In this document: positions 61,895 through 64,000 of the stretch, piece by piece | How the letters are laid out: every line of letters begins with the position of its first letter | How positions within the stretch are numbered: position 1 is the stretch's first letter | Source of the DNA: Terriglobales bacterium | Lineage (GTDB): Bacteria; Acidobacteriota; Terriglobia; Terriglobales; Acidobacteriaceae | Direction of reading: 5' to 3' | NCBI GenBank assembly: GCA_035487355.1 | Contig: DATHMF010000105.1 | Span: forward strand, 16,986-80,985 | Length of the DNA: 64,000 nt | Notes under the pieces: generated by a model | Seen by the model: the letters and a program-made list of their open reading frames with translations, nothing else | Told to the model about the DNA's origin: nothing | Databases searched by the model: none | Translations under genes and position numbers: made by a program

Positions 61895-62071
61895 TTAACC
61901 AACAGCCGCGGCTGCGAGGAAGACAGCAACGATAAATGCCATGATAGCGGCGACCCCGTGACCTGATCCTGTGAAAATGCAGGCAGCAACCCCAGCCAGC
62001 ACTCCAGCAAAGAGCATCCACAGGGCGAAAGCTCTTAAGCCGTTGGGACTGCTGTGTGTTCGTATCTTCAT
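61895..62071 (-). CDS. Small two-helix membrane protein
   Basis: 58 aa from ATG 62071 with GAGG upstream. After a charged start (MKIRTHSSPNG) there are two hydrophobic helices of about 17-18 residues (LWMLFAGVLAGVAACIF and VAAIMAFIVAVFLAAAAV) joined by TGSGHG, and no tail. A longer frame overlapping it is a shadow with unlikely composition. Small proteins of this form are common in acidobacterial genomes, probably inner-membrane. No named family. Confidence 0.6.
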   Translation of the reverse strand: MKIRTHSSPNGLRAFALWMLFAGVLAGVAACIFTGSGHGVAAIMAFIVAVFLAAAAVG

Positions 62072-62541
62072 ACTTCATACCTCATAAGTTGTAACTCCGG
62101 TAATAGATAGTGGGGGCTTCCTCATGATCGTTTCACCCCTCAACATCCAAAGCAGTGGATGTGAGGGATACTTGCTGCATGGTCTATCTCGGCGTTAACC
62201 CGTTGAAATTAAACGACATGCGTACCCATTTCGCCACACTAGCTGAGCAGGTTCCCAGCAGTCAGAGAGAACAGCACGGCCAAGATAAAACCAACGCCGC
62301 ATGGTCAACAATTTTCAAAGAGCACCTGGGACCGAAGTCCTGCATTCTTGAATGCTGCTTCTTTCTAAGGACTTGGCAACCAAAAACCTGGGCTGCTCCG
62401 CCCTCGCGTTCTAAACACACTTCAAGCACTCATGATGGCCTAAAATCCCCGGGAATCAAGGTTTTGATACCACATTGATACCTCGGTACAAAGGGGGAAA
62501 GGGGCTCACGCTTCGCTGCCCCGAGATTTTGAATGACTTGA
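62072..62541. other. 470-base gene-free region
   Basis: No convincing gene; a 107-codon plus-strand frame at 62155-62478 has GTG start, no ribosome site and unusual composition. The TTTGATACCACA repeat with a second TTGATACC lies at 62463-62482, and ATCAAGG-type bases flank it. Confidence 0.5.
62463..62482. repeat. TTGATACC direct repeat
   Basis: TTGATACC at 62464-62471 and again at 62475-62482, spaced 11 bases. Same core as at 2150 and 29827. Confidence 0.45.
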
Positions 62542-64000
62542 CTATCTTCCTGCCGCCACGGCTTGTTCCTGTTGCTGCTCCTGTTGATTCTCTTGTTGAA
62601 ACAGCTCTGGGTACAGATACGTGCCGCGTTGGTTGCCCTTGTCTTCTTCTACTGTGATGTGGTGGGTGTTGGCATAGGCGTCATGACGGATGCCGGTCAC
62701 CTGCCAGCTCACTTTGGCGTGAGGACGCCCACCGGCAATCAGGAAGTGGTTGTCCTTAATCTCACGAGCAACATAAAGGTTCGGTCCCGGCGCGCCAACA
62801 GCCGTGAGCTGGTAACGGAAGTCCTGGTTCAGCGCCTGGAAGTAACCAGGCAGTGCCACCCAGGCCCGGCCTTTGCCGTCGAGGGCCACCACACCATCGT
62901 AGATGTTTTTCATCTCGGGAGATTCAACCGAGGCATGATAGAGGTACTTGTTGGAGGGATCAAGCGGATCGTCAATCTTGAAGTCCTTGGTTCCAGCCGT
63001 AATGGCGCCGCTGACGCTGAGAGTTCCAGCTACATGCACGTCGCCGCTGGGGCTGCCGGGTGTCAGGATGATGCTGCCGCCAGGGTCGCCACCGAAGCCG
63101 GTGCCACCGGTGATCCGCACATTCCCTCCGAACGTGGCGTTGCAATTGTTGCTGCATCCATTCCCGGCCCCCTCAACGGTAAGGACGGCTCCGTCCGCTC
63201 CGAGTAGTCCGCCGCCTTGTAGCGATACGTTAGAGTGTGTGCCGGTCGCGGCCAGGCTCCAGTTGCTGTTCGTGCCGGATTTCAAGATTACGTCTGCGCC
63301 CACGCTGTTGTAGCCGGTGCCGGCAGTAATATTGACCTTGCCGGCGGGACCCAGGCCGCTGTAGCCGGCTCCTCCCACAACACCGGCATTGCCGGCATTG
63401 ATGTTGAGGTCTCCGCCTGCGCCTCCATTGGTTGTCCCGGCACTCCCAGCAGAAAGATTAAGCACTCCGCCGTTTCCTGTTCCACTGGCTGCGTTCACTG
63501 TGAGGGCCAGTCCGGAGCCTGGCGCGCCACCCGATAGTTGCGTAGAGATCAGATTGCCGGCGCTGACCGTACTGCTGAATGTCGCGGTGGTACCGATCAA
63601 TCCGCCGGTGAGCGTGCCGCCGCTGAGTTGCAGGTAACGCGCATCGCTCTGCGCTGTTGTGCTATAGGAGGCTGCCGCATTCCCGCCCAGCGCCAGCGCA
63701 TTGGTGGCCGCTGCTCCCTGCGAGGTGCTGCCGGCGTAGTTCACGCCGAGCTGTGCGTTTGTAACGCAACCGGTGCAGGTTAATCCCGAAGCGGTTACGC
63801 CGGTCAATCCCGCGCCGCTGCCGGTGAACGACACCGCGCTTACGCTGCCACTGGCGTTAATATTTCCGCTGACATCGAGCTTCTGCCCGGGAGACGCAGT
63901 TCCAACGCCAACATTACCGCCGACATCGGCGATGAGCACATTGCCAAATGCGGCGCCCGAGCCGGGCTCGATGAACACGCTTCCTCCGTTGCCGTTGGCT
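62542..64000 (-). CDS. Tail-fibre-like surface protein, C-terminal part (5' part beyond window)
   Basis: 486 codons visible, open through the window end; GTG at 63978 is not a true start because coding continues upstream. The start of the visible part has GNVGVGTASPGQKLDVSGNI, the form of phage-tail/collagen-like beta-solenoid repeats (GVG-P-KLDVSG). A long Gly/Ala/Ser/Asn-rich beta repeat region follows (NAGVVGGAGYSG, NITAGTGYNS). The C-terminal about 130 residues form a distinct module: DFKIDDPLDP, ESPEMKNIYDGVVALD, GRAWVALPGYFQALN, GGRPHAKVSWQVTGIRHDA, then a Gln/Glu-rich tail. That module is found at the ends of many bacterial surface proteins. Probable secreted adhesin or fibre; no function proved. 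Confidence 0.75.
   Translation of the reverse strand, partial: ANGNGGSVFIEPGSGAAFGNVLIADVGGNVGVGTASPGQKLDVSGNINASGSVSAVSFTGSGAGLTGVTASGLTCTGCVTNAQLGVNYAGSTSQGAAATNALALGGNAAASYSTTAQSDARYLQLSGGTLTGGLIGTTATFSSTVSAGNLISTQLSGGAPGSGLALTVNAASGTGNGGVLNLSAGSAGTTNGGAGGDLNINAGNAGVVGGAGYSGLGPAGKVNITAGTGYNSVGADVILKSGTNSNWSLAATGTHSNVSLQGGGLLGADGAVLTVEGAGNGCSNNCNATFGGNVRITGGTGFGGDPGGSIILTPGSPSGDVHVAGTLSVSGAITAGTKDFKIDDPLDPSNKYLYHASVESPEMKNIYDGVVALDGKGRAWVALPGYFQALNQDFRYQLTAVGAPGPNLYVAREIKDNHFLIAGGRPHAKVSWQVTGIRHDAYANTHHITVEEDKGNQRGTYLYPELFQQENQQEQQQEQAVAAGR

Noticed and set aside
62155..62478. 107-codon plus-strand frame
   Set aside because: GTG start without ribosome site, odd composition and no domain; overlaps a repeat motif.

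Overview
The window looks like chromosomal DNA of an Acidobacteriota soil bacterium, probably class Terriglobia (Koribacter/Acidobacteriaceae-like). This is an inference from content: many secreted carboxypeptidase-regulatory-like and OmpA-like proteins, a membrane Ser/Thr kinase with a beta-propeller sensor, a DUF2339/DUF3999 pair, short intergenic dispersed repeats of several families, and mostly short or single-gene transcription units. I see no rRNA, tRNA, CRISPR array, insertion sequence or prophage. Both ends cut through large minus-strand genes: an RHS/YD-repeat surface protein on the left (1-1844) and a tail-fibre-like, Gly/Ser-rich surface protein on the right (62542-64000).

Left part (1-18 kb). 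After the RHS fragment and a gene-free stretch comes the most unusual locus: a two-gene minus-strand operon encoding a 999-aa tubulin/FtsZ-superfamily GTPase followed by a protein that joins a zinc ribbon, one membrane helix, a PstS-like phosphate-binding domain and an OmpA peptidoglycan-binding domain. Then follow an orphan DppD/OppD-type ABC ATPase, a metallophosphoesterase, a small secreted protein, RecQ, RNase HI, a Ser/Thr kinase with a propeller sensor, and a heparinase II/III-family polysaccharide lyase whose 3' end has been tandemly duplicated together with the start of a small downstream gene.

Middle (18-46 kb). A short SecA-like ATPase lies directly behind a small signal-peptide protein. 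Next are a DinB-fold protein, two paralogous uncharacterised proteins, two AraC regulators, DUF3224, a DUF4412-like secreted protein, the DUF2339/DUF3999 envelope pair, a YqeY protein and a HAD phosphatase. A LysR regulator precedes a class V aminotransferase and SerA, which together suggest serine biosynthesis. A CBS-containing site-2 protease, two divergent GT4 glycosyltransferases, a PAS-GGDEF cyclase, an OmpA-like protein with a clear terminator, and a large carboxypeptidase-regulatory-like protein follow.

Right part (46-64 kb). This is mainly housekeeping: DUF971-UvrD/PcrA (translationally coupled), a 50-aa very basic protein, an APC amino-acid permease with a problematic start, adenosine-deaminase-like protein, HemL, Mfd, a DUF885 zinc-peptidase-like lipoprotein/secreted protein, GalU, and the purD-purE operon, then a 58-aa two-helix membrane protein.

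Intergenic spaces are rich in short repeats: a stem-loop element with CATCGGAGGTCCTTCG (three copies), an accACAGAGACACAGAGG-type element (five copies), CAGTACT heptad arrays (one forming an 82-nt hairpin), double-hairpin CCCAGCGCTGAAGCGCTGGG elements, and a TTGATACCA motif. One of them has been incorporated into the 3' end of an AraC gene.
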